From Cellulomonas pakistanensis (GTDB lineage: Bacteria > Actinomycetota > Actinomycetes > Actinomycetales > Cellulomonadaceae): a stretch of DNA of 64,000 bases. This document shows, piece after piece, positions 1 to 8,145 of the stretch. The translations under genes and the position numbers were made by a program. The stretch lies in NCBI RefSeq assembly GCF_016862755.1, contig NZ_BONO01000010.1:62001-126000 (forward strand). Direction: 5' to 3'. Every line of letters starts with the position of its first letter. The first letter of the stretch is position 1. The notes beneath the pieces are model-generated. The model did no database searches, was not told the DNA's origin, and saw only the letters and a list, made by a program, of their open reading frames with translations.

Positions 1-137
1 CTCGTACGACGTCATGTCACTCCAGCGGTGTAGGAACAAGACCTCCACGTCAGAGCGGTTGTCATTGCGGCAACGTGGCGTACATCCAGCACAGATCCTT
101 GCTAGTTTCGCGCCGGAAACAACCGCAGGGGGACATC

Positions 138-461
138 ATGAGCGACGAGAACGGCGGCGCACCCGCTCACTTGCTGGTCGACACAGACGAGCTTCGCCGG
201 GCAGGGAACGCGACGCTCGGTGATTCTGACTTCATCGAGACGGCGAGCCACCATGTCCACATGGCCGGCTCGTCCTCATACGGCTCCGGAGCCCTGAGCA
301 CGGCGGCGAGGCAGTTCTCGGATCGGTTCTCGTACGCGCTCCGGCAGCTTGCTGAGGACACTGACGAGGCCGGCCGAAGCCTGCGCGGGACAGCGCAGGC
401 CTACGAATACATGGACACGACGGTCGCCGACCAGTTCGACGAGATGGGCCACACCGGGTGA
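138..461 (+). CDS. WXG100-like small type VII secretion protein
   Basis: A 107-residue, mostly helical protein. The start at 138 is preferred over an upstream in-frame start because AGGGGGAC lies just before it. Size, Ala/Ser/Arg-rich helices and a central turn (around SSSYGSG) fit the helical-hairpin ESAT-6/WXG100 type, but there is no clear W-x-G. Its stop overlaps the GTG start of the next gene (GTGA), so the two are translationally coupled. The following gene encodes a WXG-containing putative toxin, so this is probably its secretion partner or chaperone. Function is inferred from context and fold type; no specific family is recognised. Confidence 0.6.
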   Translation: MSDENGGAPAHLLVDTDELRRAGNATLGDSDFIETASHHVHMAGSSSYGSGALSTAARQFSDRFSYALRQLAEDTDEAGRSLRGTAQAYEYMDTTVADQFDEMGHTG

Positions 462-1837
462 TCGCGGCATCACTGGGTCAAACGTCGAACCCGGAGGAGC
501 TCGTCCTCGGGTCAGTGGCGACCGTCCAGCGCGACGCCGATGATCTCGTTCGGCAGGCGGAGTCGATCGAGTCGACCGGTACGTCCATCGGTTCGCGCAC
601 CGTGGCGCAGTGGGAGGGCACGGCCGCCGACGGATACGCCGATCGGCGCGACGAGCTGGCCCGACGGCTCAGCGCCGTCGGCCAGGTGTACCGATTCGCA
701 GCGGACGCACTCTCGTCCTACGCCGACGTGCTTGCTTGGGGCCAAGGGCGAGCGGCGTACGCGGTCGAGCTCTGGGATCGCGGGGCCCGGCAGTCCTTGG
801 AGGCGGCGCGTCAGCCGGGCCGAGTCGTCCTCGGTGACCGCGTCGTGGGTAACGCCATGCCGCCGACGAGCGCCTCGGACCCAGGGCTTGCGGTCAAGCA
901 GCAGGCCCAAGCCGTGCTCACGGACGCCCGATCGGTCGTCGCCGCCGCTGGTGATGCGACAGCCGCCGTCCTTTCCCAGTTGAGCGAGGGACTCCCGGAC
1001 GGGAAGTGGCACGCGTCATCGTTCGCCGGTGGCGTCTGGTCCTGGTTGAAAGGCATCGTCTCCATGGCGTGGGACTTCAGCCTCGTCCGTGTCGTCGTCG
1101 ATCCTGATGGTGCGGCGACGAGCGCTGTCGCGGTCTGGGACTCGGCGACCGGTGCGTATCGACTGATCACCGAGGACCCCATCGGCTCCGTCGACGTCCT
1201 GGCCGACGGGCAGACCCGCCGGGACGACCCCGCACGGTGGTGGGGGCAGCTCGCCCCCGACATCGCCCTGACCGCTGTAGGCGGAGCGGGCGTCGCTGCT
1301 CGCGTGGCGTCCGGGGCTCGCGCCGGGCACCGCATCGAGGAATCCATGGTGGTCACCGAACGCGTCACGGTCGGACGCACGGGGTACACGGCCGACGAAC
1401 TCATGACCCCGACTCCCGGGGACGGCCCGATGTCCTTCCAGTTCAAGGACACCTGGAGCACAGACCAGCTACGAAATGCCTCTGAGCACCTCGATCTTGC
1501 CAACGCCGCGCGTCTGCGCGGTGAGCTCGCGCCCGACGGCCGCGTCTCGACGGCCGGAGAGCTCCGCGACGCGGCCGACTACGCCGCGCGCCAGGAACGA
1601 CTCCGCGCTGAACGCGCCGGTGATCCCTACGGCGACCAGGTGGCGGGTCACGGCCCCGACACTACGTGGACCGGTCAACCGGAACCGCCGTTCTGGCAGC
1701 GTCAGGACTCGTCGGTAAACTCGTCGTTCGGAGCCCAGGCCCGAGGATTCCCGCTCGGGTCCACGCCGACGATCTTCGAGGGGCGACTACCGGACGGGAC
1801 CCTCATCCGGGGAAGCTGGGATTGGAGCCCGCAATGA
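458..1837 (+). CDS. WXG-domain putative type VII-secreted polymorphic toxin
   Basis: A 459-residue protein starting at GTG inside the stop of the preceding gene. The first ~120 residues are helical and contain W-E-G in AQWEGTAADGY, the hallmark of WXG hairpins that target proteins to type VII secretion. A middle region (about 190-300) holds short hydrophobic stretches. The last ~100 residues look like a compact domain with conserved-looking HGPDTTW and SVNSSFG motifs and are the likely toxic part. I do not recognise its activity. The gene overlaps a SUKH-type immunity gene by ATGA, the usual toxin-immunity order. Toxin role is inferred from architecture and neighbour. Confidence 0.65.
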   Translation: MIAASLGQTSNPEELVLGSVATVQRDADDLVRQAESIESTGTSIGSRTVAQWEGTAADGYADRRDELARRLSAVGQVYRFAADALSSYADVLAWGQGRAAYAVELWDRGARQSLEAARQPGRVVLGDRVVGNAMPPTSASDPGLAVKQQAQAVLTDARSVVAAAGDATAAVLSQLSEGLPDGKWHASSFAGGVWSWLKGIVSMAWDFSLVRVVVDPDGAATSAVAVWDSATGAYRLITEDPIGSVDVLADGQTRRDDPARWWGQLAPDIALTAVGGAGVAARVASGARAGHRIEESMVVTERVTVGRTGYTADELMTPTPGDGPMSFQFKDTWSTDQLRNASEHLDLANAARLRGELAPDGRVSTAGELRDAADYAARQERLRAERAGDPYGDQVAGHGPDTTWTGQPEPPFWQRQDSSVNSSFGAQARGFPLGSTPTIFEGRLPDGTLIRGSWDWSPQ

Positions 1838-2379
1838 CCCAGACCCTGTCGTGGGGAGTGCTCGTCGGCGAGATGCTCGCGCGGCGGCTGTCGATCTCCC
1901 AGATCGCCCCCGCCATGTTCCCCGAGACGCTCCCCGGTGTGCGCGCGACCGATGCCGACATCGCTGAGGCGAGCGATCGCCTCGGGTTCGATCTCGATCC
2001 GCAGCACGAGGCGGTGCTCAGGGAGGGCAACGGATGGGCGGACGTCTTCGCGTACGGAGACGTCCTCGCCACGTCGGACCTGGGCGCCGGGCCTCGGTGG
2101 AAGCGCGCAGACGCTCTGCTCGCGAGCTACTACGACGACGGGCCGGCCACCGGTTTCCCGCCGCGTGATCGCGTCTACCCGATCCACGTGGCCGACAACG
2201 CCGTCTTCGTGATCGACAGGTCCGGTCCCGTCACCGACGGCGGCCAGCCGGTGTTCTGGCTCTCCGACGAGCTGCTCGGGGAGTGGCCCAACGTGTACGA
2301 GTACTGGCTGGCGGGGTTGACGATGCTCGAGCGGTTGGCCGCTCGCGTCGCAGCGGATGCGCGCGCAGGCCGGATCTAA
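1834..2379 (+). CDS. SUKH (SMI1/KNR4)-family immunity protein
   Basis: A 181-residue cytoplasmic protein whose ATG overlaps the toxin stop codon (ATGA). The segment IAEASDRLGFDLDPQHEAVL followed by EGNGW matches the SUKH signature: an amphipathic helix, then L-G-F/L-P, then an N-G-W turn. A later FWLSDE-type strand also fits. SUKH proteins commonly act as immunity proteins that bind and block a cognate toxin encoded just upstream. Here that would be the WXG-toxin. The family call is fairly strong; the specific partnership is inferred from the overlap. Confidence 0.75.
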   Translation: MTQTLSWGVLVGEMLARRLSISQIAPAMFPETLPGVRATDADIAEASDRLGFDLDPQHEAVLREGNGWADVFAYGDVLATSDLGAGPRWKRADALLASYYDDGPATGFPPRDRVYPIHVADNAVFVIDRSGPVTDGGQPVFWLSDELLGEWPNVYEYWLAGLTMLERLAARVAADARAGRI

Positions 2380-2407
2380 GTACGCGCGACCAGCTAGCGT
2401 CACCCGC

Positions 2408-2812
2408 ATGCGAGGTGACGAGGAGCGCGTGGTCTCGGCGTTCTGCCGCTGGCTGGACGGTCAGGGCTGGGCCGTGCAGCGCGAGGTCGACTTCTGCGAC
2501 GTGGTGGCTCGTCGGGACGATGAGACGTTGTACGCGGAGGCCAAGGGCCGCACGGCCGCGATCGGGCTCGACGTCGACACGTTGTACGGGCAGCTGCTGC
2601 GGCGCGTGCCCCTGCACGACACCGGGTCGGCACGGTTCGGCGTCGTCGTGCCGACAGAGGCGCGCGCTGCCGCGCTGCGCGTCCCCGAGGCGACGCGGCG
2701 ACTGCTGCGCGTCACGGTGTACGTCGTGGACGAGGGTGGCCAGGTGGAAACCGTGTCCGCATCAGCGCCCGTCGACGGCCCGACGGACTTCCCCGCGTCG
2801 CCGTCGACCTGA
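2408..2812 (+). CDS. Small PD-(D/E)XK nuclease-like protein
   Basis: A 134-residue protein. The start at 2408 avoids overlap with the immunity gene stop at 2379. An N-terminal helix containing a Glu (EERVVSAFCRWL) is followed by VDFCDVVARRDD and then LYAEAKG. This gives the D-x(n)-E-x-K spacing of PD-(D/E)XK restriction-like folds. A C-terminal part with GVVVPT and VTVYVVDE would supply core strands. It may be a nuclease or a nuclease-fold protein of unknown role. It is close to the toxin-immunity cassette but separated by 28 bp, so membership in that operon is uncertain. Confidence 0.6.
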   Translation: MRGDEERVVSAFCRWLDGQGWAVQREVDFCDVVARRDDETLYAEAKGRTAAIGLDVDTLYGQLLRRVPLHDTGSARFGVVVPTEARAAALRVPEATRRLLRVTVYVVDEGGQVETVSASAPVDGPTDFPASPST

Positions 2813-2823
2813 CGACCGCCCTG

Positions 2824-3171
2824 CTACCAGTCGACGGGTTCGTCTCCGCGCGCCTGCGCGAGCGTGAACGCCCGCTCGCGCCCGGCGAGGGGATCGGTGC
2901 GTTCGAGGATCAGACCCTCGCCGTCCAGGGCGTAGAAGCCGGCATCGAACGGACGCAGCCCGAACTGCCGCACCGTCGAGGCACGGGTTCGTCCCGCGAT
3001 CACCTCGGCGCTCTCCGCCGGGCGGCCCGGACGAAGGCCACCGACCTCGTGACCGGGAGCCAGCGTGCCTCCGAGCAGCAGTGCGTCCTCGGGGCCCGAC
3101 CCCGCTCGTGTTCGCGGCGGCGACGCGCCCCCGGTGGCGCCCGCCCCTCCGACCGAGCGCACGATGATCAC
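2824..3171 (-). CDS. Hypothetical protein (weak gene call)
   Basis: An open frame of 115 residues from GTG at 3171, just downstream of the EcsC-family gene on the same strand and converging on the previous gene. Third codon positions are strongly G/C and the C-terminal half (FGLRPFDAGFYALDGEG, then ERTDPLAGRERAF) looks protein-like. The N-terminal part is low-complexity and no good ribosome binding site is visible. No family is recognised. It could be real or a shadow of the high GC content. Confidence 0.4.
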   Translation of the reverse strand: MIIVRSVGGAGATGGASPPRTRAGSGPEDALLLGGTLAPGHEVGGLRPGRPAESAEVIAGRTRASTVRQFGLRPFDAGFYALDGEGLILERTDPLAGRERAFTLAQARGDEPVDW

Positions 3172-3182
3172 CCGGGTGGTGA

Positions 3183-3902
3183 TCAGACGAGGCCGACGCC
3201 GTGCGCCGTGGGGGCCTCCTCTTCCTCGAAGGCAGGGAAGTTGTGCTTCGCGAACTGGCTCACGCCACGGATCGTCGCGATGTTGACCCCCGCGCCGAGC
3301 ACACCGCCGGCCACGGGAACGAACTTCCCCAGGTTGATGACGCCCTTGGTGCCGAACTTGGTGAGAAGCCTGAAGCCGACCTTCTTGTTGATCTCGATCA
3401 GCACCTTCCCCGGCAGCTTCTTCAGCACCGCGAGCGCGCTCTTCGTGCCGAGCTGCGCTCCGATGTCCGCCACCACCGCCGCACCGGCGGATCCGATCAG
3501 TGTCAGGACGATGACGGACCGCACCTCGTCCGAGCGCACGTCGTACCCGCGCAGCACCGCGATCGCGCCTGCGCACCGTGCCGCACTCGCGTACAGCGCG
3601 GTCACGTCCGCGGGCAGCGTGACGGCGGCGACGGTGAAGCCCCCGAACCCGGTGGCGAAGCCCGTGGCCGCGACGATCCGGGTGTGCGTCGCGATCAACC
3701 GCGCGATGGCGCGCTCCGGGTCGCCATGAGACTCGAGGTGCTCCGCCGCGATCTGCTCCGCACCTTTGATCGGCCCGACGCCGTCGACGCCCCAGGAGAG
3801 GATCTTCTGCACGACGGCCTGAGCAGCCTCGGCGGTTCTCGACTCCTCGCCACCCGCCTTCGGCGTGTCGTCGGTCTCCAGAGGGTGCGCGGTGGTGGTC
3901 AT
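3183..3902 (-). CDS. EcsC-family protein
   Basis: A 239-residue protein. The ATG at 3902 is preceded by GGAAGGACG, so longer upstream frames were rejected. The sequence has the alternating glycine/alanine-rich hydrophobic segments and charged helices of EcsC-like proteins: a VVAATGFATGFGGF segment near residue 80, VLTLIGSAGAAVVADIG, and the paired motif GKFVPVAGGVLGAGVN near the C-terminus. EcsC proteins are poorly understood and often membrane associated. No operon partner is obvious, although a weak 115-residue frame follows on the same strand. Confidence 0.75.
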   Translation of the reverse strand: MTTTAHPLETDDTPKAGGEESRTAEAAQAVVQKILSWGVDGVGPIKGAEQIAAEHLESHGDPERAIARLIATHTRIVAATGFATGFGGFTVAAVTLPADVTALYASAARCAGAIAVLRGYDVRSDEVRSVIVLTLIGSAGAAVVADIGAQLGTKSALAVLKKLPGKVLIEINKKVGFRLLTKFGTKGVINLGKFVPVAGGVLGAGVNIATIRGVSQFAKHNFPAFEEEEAPTAHGVGLV

Positions 3903-4342
3903 GAGTCGTCCTTCCAGTTGGGGCAGACGCGAACGTAACGACTCAGTCGGCGACCCCGGCAGACCCGTTCGGGTCACGCGCGGCCCGGCCGATCGCGGAG
4001 AAGCGCGGCGCTTCCACGGGTGCGGAACTCGGGAGTCGGGCGTGATCTCCCCCACCTGCACCAGGCGGTCGTTCAGGTACGCGATCCGGCGATCGTCCAC
4101 CACGGTCCGACGGCCATCGACCTCGACCAGCTCGTCCTTCGCGCCCGAGTGTCCAGCCGCCGCAGCGCCTCCCTCAGCAGGCTCCTCGACGACAGCAGCT
4201 CCGCCAGCAACTCGCACCGGCGCCGGCCCCGGGGCAGCTTCGAGCAACTTCTGGCAACCGGTTGTCCCCCACCGCTGCCCCGCACCACGCTGCTGACCAC
4301 CCGGGCGGCACCGACGCCGCCCACACTCCGGGAGGGACGGCC
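3903..4342. other. Intergenic region upstream of uxuA
   Basis: About 440 bases between the divergent EcsC-family gene and uxuA. No convincing gene is seen; the open frames crossing it have no start signal or family resemblance. It contains one clear palindrome (4254-4265) interpreted as a regulator binding site, and a strong ribosome binding site GGAGGGACGG for uxuA at 4331-4340. The rest must hold promoters for both directions, but I cannot place -35/-10 boxes with confidence. Confidence 0.5.
4254..4265. promoter_or_regulatory. Candidate LacI-type operator, uxuA
   Basis: GCAACCGGTTGT is a near-perfect palindrome with a CCGG centre, typical of LacI-family operators. A closely related GCAACCGCTTGC lies upstream of uxaC at 6667. 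Both flank the LacI regulator gene of this cluster, which is the likely binding protein (inference). Confidence 0.55.
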
Positions 4343-5524
4343 ATGGAGCACACCTGGCGCTGGTTCGGCGACCGCGACCCGATCACCCTGGCCCAGGTGC
4401 GCCAGACCGGTGCCACCGGCGTCGTCACCGCCCTGCACGACATCCCGAACGGCGAGGTCTGGCCGGTCGGGGCGATCGAGGCCCGCCGCGAGCAGATCGA
4501 GGCGGCCGGCCTGGTGTGGTCCGTCGTCGAGAGCGTGCCCGTCCACGAGGACATCAAGCGCGGCGGCCCGCTCCGTGACCGCGCGGTGGCCGCGTACCAG
4601 CAGACGATCCGCAACCTCGCGGCCTGCGGCGTCGACCTGGTCTGCTACAACTTCATGCCCGTCCTGGACTGGTCGCGCACGGACCTCGGCTACCCGCTCG
4701 ACGACGGCACCTGGGCGCTGCGGTTCGACGCCGACCAGCTGGCGGCGTTCGACCTGTTCCTGCTCCGCCGCCCCGGCGCGGCGGCCGAGTACGACCAGGA
4801 GCAGACCGCCCGGGCACGCGCGGTGCTCGACGCCTTGGACGACGCGGCGCGTGAGCGGCTCGTCGACACGATCCTCCTCGGCCTGCCCGGGTCGGAGGAG
4901 CGGTACACGCTCGGCGAGTTCCGCGACGCCCTCGCCACCTACGACGACGTCGATGCCGACGCGCTGCGCGGGAACCTGACGTCGTTCCTGCGGGAGGTCG
5001 TGCCCGTCGCCGAGGAGGTCGGCCTACGGCTCGCGATCCACCCCGACGACCCGCCGCGCCCGCTGTTCGGGCTGCCGCGCGTGGTGTCCACCGCCGAGGA
5101 CGCGCAGCACCTGCTCGACGCCGCGCCGTCCCCCGCCAACGGGCTGACCATGTGCGTCGGGTCGTACGGGTCGCGGGCGGACAACGACGTCGTCGCGATG
5201 ACGGAGCGGTTCGCGCAGCGGATCTACTTCGCGCACCTGCGCTCCGTCCGGCTGCAGGACGGTGGCCGGAGCTTCTACGAGGCCCCGCACATCGCCGGCG
5301 ACGCGGACATGGTCGCCGTGATCGCGGCGCTCGTCGCCGAGGAGCGCCGGCGCGAGCGCGAGGGCGGCCCCCGGCTGCCCATGCGACCCGACCACGGCCA
5401 GCGGATGCTGGACGACCAGTTCCGGGAGTCGTACCCGGGCTACTCGCTGATCGGGCGGCTCAAGGGCCTCGCGGAGCTGCGCGGCGTGGAGCAGGCGGTG
5501 CGGCGGCTGGTCCCGGCGGCCTGA
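4343..5524 (+). CDS. uxuA: D-mannonate dehydratase
   Basis: A 393-residue cytoplasmic enzyme that dehydrates D-mannonate to 2-keto-3-deoxy-D-gluconate, the third step of hexuronate breakdown. The start MEHTWRWFG at 4343 matches the family N-terminus and follows a strong GGAGGGACGG. The sequence shows family hallmarks: TGVVTALHDIPNGEVW near residue 25, VVESVPVHEDIK near 65, VCYNFMPVLDWSRT near 105, AIHPDDPPRPLFGLPR, and a C-terminal PMRPDHGQRML. Length is as expected. It heads the glucuronate branch with the LacI regulator, uxaC and uxuB, all on the same strand, and has a palindromic operator upstream. Confidence 0.95.
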   Translation: MEHTWRWFGDRDPITLAQVRQTGATGVVTALHDIPNGEVWPVGAIEARREQIEAAGLVWSVVESVPVHEDIKRGGPLRDRAVAAYQQTIRNLAACGVDLVCYNFMPVLDWSRTDLGYPLDDGTWALRFDADQLAAFDLFLLRRPGAAAEYDQEQTARARAVLDALDDAARERLVDTILLGLPGSEERYTLGEFRDALATYDDVDADALRGNLTSFLREVVPVAEEVGLRLAIHPDDPPRPLFGLPRVVSTAEDAQHLLDAAPSPANGLTMCVGSYGSRADNDVVAMTERFAQRIYFAHLRSVRLQDGGRSFYEAPHIAGDADMVAVIAALVAEERRREREGGPRLPMRPDHGQRMLDDQFRESYPGYSLIGRLKGLAELRGVEQAVRRLVPAA

Positions 5525-5545
5525 GCGCGCCCGTACGATCGCGGC

Positions 5546-6571
5546 ATGGAGGCCGAGGGCGGCAGCGAGCCGACGACGACCCGCGCGCCCACGATCTACG
5601 ACGTGGCGGAGGCCGCCGGCGTCGCGGCGTCGACGGTGTCCCGGACGTTCGCCCGGCCCGGCCGGGTCAACTCGCAGACCGCCGAGCGCGTCCGGGCCGC
5701 GGCCGCCGCGATCGGCTACCGGGCGAACCCGGTCGCGCAGGCCCTGTCCACCGCCCGCACCCGGATGATCGCCGTGCTGGTGTCCGACCTGGCCAACCCG
5801 ATCTACGCCGAGCTGCTCCGCGGCGCGCAGGTCGCGGCGTCGGCCGCGGGCTACGGCGTGCTCGTCGAGGACACCCGCGAGGACGCGGTGGTCGAGCGGG
5901 AGACCGCCGAGCGCATCCTGCCGATGGTGGAGGGCGTGCTGCTCGCGTCGTCGCGCATGTCGGACGCCGCGATCCGGAGCATCGCCAAGCAGCGCCCGGT
6001 CGTGGTGATCAACCGGGGGCTCGCCGACGTGCCGTGCGTCGTCGCGGACGAGCAGCGGGGGACGCGGCGCGCGGTGGAGCACCTCGGCGAGGCCGGGCAT
6101 CGCGACCTCGTCTACGTCGCGGGCCCGGACGCCTCGTGGCCGAACGGCGCGCGGTGGCGGGCGTTCAGCGACGCGTGCCACGAGCTCGACCTTGCGGGGC
6201 GCCGCATCGGGCCGTTCGAGCCCACCTTCGCGGGCGGGTTCGAGGCTGCCCTCGCCCTGGGCGGGGCGCGCGCGTCCGGTGTGCTGGTGTTCAACGCGCT
6301 CATGGCGGTCGGCGTGATCCGCGGGCTGCAGCAGGCCGGGCTCCGCGTGCCGGAGGACGTGAGCGTCGTGGGGTTCGACGACGTGCTGATCGGGCAGATC
6401 GTCTCCCCCGCGCTGACGACCGTCTCGACGCCGCTTCAGGCCATGGGCGCGACGGGGCTGCGCAACCTGCTCGCTGTGGTGAACGGCGCACGCTCCCGCG
6501 GCGAGCCGGTCGTGGTGCCCGCACGTCTGCTCCCCCGCGAGTCGTCCGGCACCGCGCGCCAGCCCGCCTGA
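5546..6571 (+). CDS. LacI-family regulator of glucuronate genes (UxuR-like)
   Basis: A 341-residue repressor-type protein. Residues ~14-60 form the LacI helix-turn-helix (TIYDVAEAAGVAASTVSRTF) and hinge (NPVAQALSTART). A periplasmic-binding-protein-like effector domain follows (MIAVLVSDLANPIYAELLRG through VPEDVSVVGFDDV). It starts 22 bases after uxuA and precedes uxaC. The related palindromes at 4254 and 6667, upstream of uxuA and uxaC, are its probable operators. Effector is probably a hexuronate or pathway intermediate (inference). A stem-loop follows its stop, suggesting that uxaC-uxuB also has its own promoter. Confidence 0.85.
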   Translation: MEAEGGSEPTTTRAPTIYDVAEAAGVAASTVSRTFARPGRVNSQTAERVRAAAAAIGYRANPVAQALSTARTRMIAVLVSDLANPIYAELLRGAQVAASAAGYGVLVEDTREDAVVERETAERILPMVEGVLLASSRMSDAAIRSIAKQRPVVVINRGLADVPCVVADEQRGTRRAVEHLGEAGHRDLVYVAGPDASWPNGARWRAFSDACHELDLAGRRIGPFEPTFAGGFEAALALGGARASGVLVFNALMAVGVIRGLQQAGLRVPEDVSVVGFDDVLIGQIVSPALTTVSTPLQAMGATGLRNLLAVVNGARSRGEPVVVPARLLPRESSGTARQPA

Positions 6572-6585
6572 CGCCCAGGGCGGCG

Positions 6586-6631
6586 GAGACACCGAGGGCG
6601 CACGGCATCGCATGCGCCCTCGCGGTGTCTC
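6586..6631 (+). terminator. Stem-loop after the LacI regulator
   Basis: Arms at 6586-6602 (GAGACACCGAGGGCGCA) and 6613-6631 pair over about 17 bases with a two-base bulge and a 10-base loop. There is no U-tract, as is common in high-GC actinobacteria. It lies between the regulator and the operator of uxaC, so it could terminate the first transcript or attenuate read-through. Confidence 0.5.
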
Positions 6632-6666
6632 GTGCGCCCTCGGTGGAGGGCCCGCGGCAACAGGTG

Positions 6667-6678
6667 GCAACCGCTTGC
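6667..6678. promoter_or_regulatory. Candidate LacI-type operator, uxaC
   Basis: GCAACCGCTTGC is a near-perfect palindrome 24 bases before the uxaC start and differs by two bases from GCAACCGGTTGT upstream of uxuA. A GGCAAC half-site-like motif precedes it at 6656-6661. Confidence 0.55.
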
Positions 6679-6702
6679 AGCGCACCGCGCGCGCCTCGAA
6701 CC

Positions 6703-8145
6703 ATGGCCGCCATGACGACGACGTCGACGCCCGCCCCGCCCCGGATCGCGCTGCACCGCGACCGGCTGCTGCCCGCCGAGCCGGCGACCCGGGGCATCGC
6801 GCGCGAGCTGTACGCCGCGGTGCGGGACCTGCCCATCGTGTCGCCGCACGGGCACGTGCCCGCGCAGTGGCTGGCCGACGACGTCCCGTTCCCCGACCCG
6901 ACCGCGCTCCTCATCACGCCGGACCACTACCTGACCCGCCTCCTGCACGCGCGGGGCGTCCCGCTCGCCGACCTGGGCGTCGGCGTGGCCGACCCGACGT
7001 CCGCGCAGTCCCGGGCCGCGTTCCGGCTGCTGTGCCGGCACTGGCCGGTGTTCCGGGGCACACCGGTCAAGCTGTGGCTGGAGCAGGTGCTGGTGGAGGT
7101 GCTCGGCGTCGATCTGGTGCCGTCCGACGACACCGCCGACGACCTGTACGACGCCATCGCCGAGCGGGTCGCCGACCGCGGGTTCCGGCCCCGGGCGCTG
7201 TACGACCGGTTCGGGATCGACGTGCTGGCGACCACCGACGACCCGTGCGACGACCTGGCGCACCACGCCGCCCTGCGCGACGACCCCGGCTGGCACGGCC
7301 GCGTCGTCCCGACGTTCCGCCCCGACCGCTACCTCGAGGCCGGGCTCCCCGGCTGGGCCGACCGCGTCGACGCGCTGGGTGAGGCCGCCGGCGTCGACAC
7401 CGGCAGCCTCGCCGGCTGGGTCGACGCGATGGAGCGCCGCCGGGCGCACTTCGCGGAGCACGGCGCGGTCTCCGCCGACCACGGGCACCGCGACGCGGTG
7501 ATGGCCCCGCTGGACGCCGCGGAGGGCGAGCGGCTGTACGCCCGGGCTCGCGCCGGGCACGCCACCCCCGCCGAGGCCGAGACCCTGCGCCGCGGGCTGC
7601 TGTTCGAGATGGCGCGCATGTCCGCCGACGACGGCCTGGTGATGACGCTGCACCCCGGCGTCAGCCGCGACCACCACGCCCCCTCCCGCGAGCGCCTCGG
7701 CACCGACATCGGCGCGGACATCCCCGTCGCCGCGGAGTTCACCGAGGCGCTGCGCCCGGTGCTGCACGCGTTCGGCACGCACCCGCGGTTCCGGCTCGTC
7801 GTGTTCACGATCGACGAGACGACGTTCTCCCGGGAGCTGGCGCCGCTCGCCGGGTTCTACCCGTCCCTCTACGTCGGCGCCCCGTGGTGGTTCCTCGACG
7901 CCCCCGACGCGATGGACCGGTACCGGGCCGCCGTGACGGAGACCGCGGGGTTCGCCAAGACGTCCGGCTTCGTCGACGACACCCGGGCGTACCTGTCGAT
8001 CCCCGCCCGGCACGACGCCAGCCGCCGCGCGGACGCCGCCTACCTGGCGCGGCTCGTGGCCGACCACCGGCTGACCCTCGACGAGGCGCACGAGACCGCG
8101 CGCGACCTCGTCACCACCATCCCGAGAGAGGCGTTCCGGCTGTGA
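6703..8145 (+). CDS. uxaC: Glucuronate (uronate) isomerase
   Basis: About 480 residues; isomerises D-glucuronate to D-fructuronate (and galacturonate to tagaturonate) in the cytoplasm. Family features include LPIVSPHGHVPAQWLADD near the N-terminus with the metal-binding H-x-H, the ITPDHYLTRLLHARG segment, FRLLCRHWPVFRGTP, DVLATTDDPCDDLAHH, and the C-terminal ETAGFAKTSGFVDDTRAY. Two in-frame ATGs (6703 and 6712) are possible and neither has a strong ribosome binding site; the much longer open frame upstream is not coding. Its stop overlaps the start of uxuB by four bases, indicating coupling. Confidence 0.93.
   Translation: MAAMTTTSTPAPPRIALHRDRLLPAEPATRGIARELYAAVRDLPIVSPHGHVPAQWLADDVPFPDPTALLITPDHYLTRLLHARGVPLADLGVGVADPTSAQSRAAFRLLCRHWPVFRGTPVKLWLEQVLVEVLGVDLVPSDDTADDLYDAIAERVADRGFRPRALYDRFGIDVLATTDDPCDDLAHHAALRDDPGWHGRVVPTFRPDRYLEAGLPGWADRVDALGEAAGVDTGSLAGWVDAMERRRAHFAEHGAVSADHGHRDAVMAPLDAAEGERLYARARAGHATPAEAETLRRGLLFEMARMSADDGLVMTLHPGVSRDHHAPSRERLGTDIGADIPVAAEFTEALRPVLHAFGTHPRFRLVVFTIDETTFSRELAPLAGFYPSLYVGAPWWFLDAPDAMDRYRAAVTETAGFAKTSGFVDDTRAYLSIPARHDASRRADAAYLARLVADHRLTLDEAHETARDLVTTIPREAFRL

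Noticed and set aside
5152..6702. Upstream extension of the uxaC frame giving a 997-residue protein
   Set aside because: The extension overlaps uxuA and the LacI gene in another frame and its translation is Arg/Ala-rich noise; uxaC begins at 6703 or 6712.
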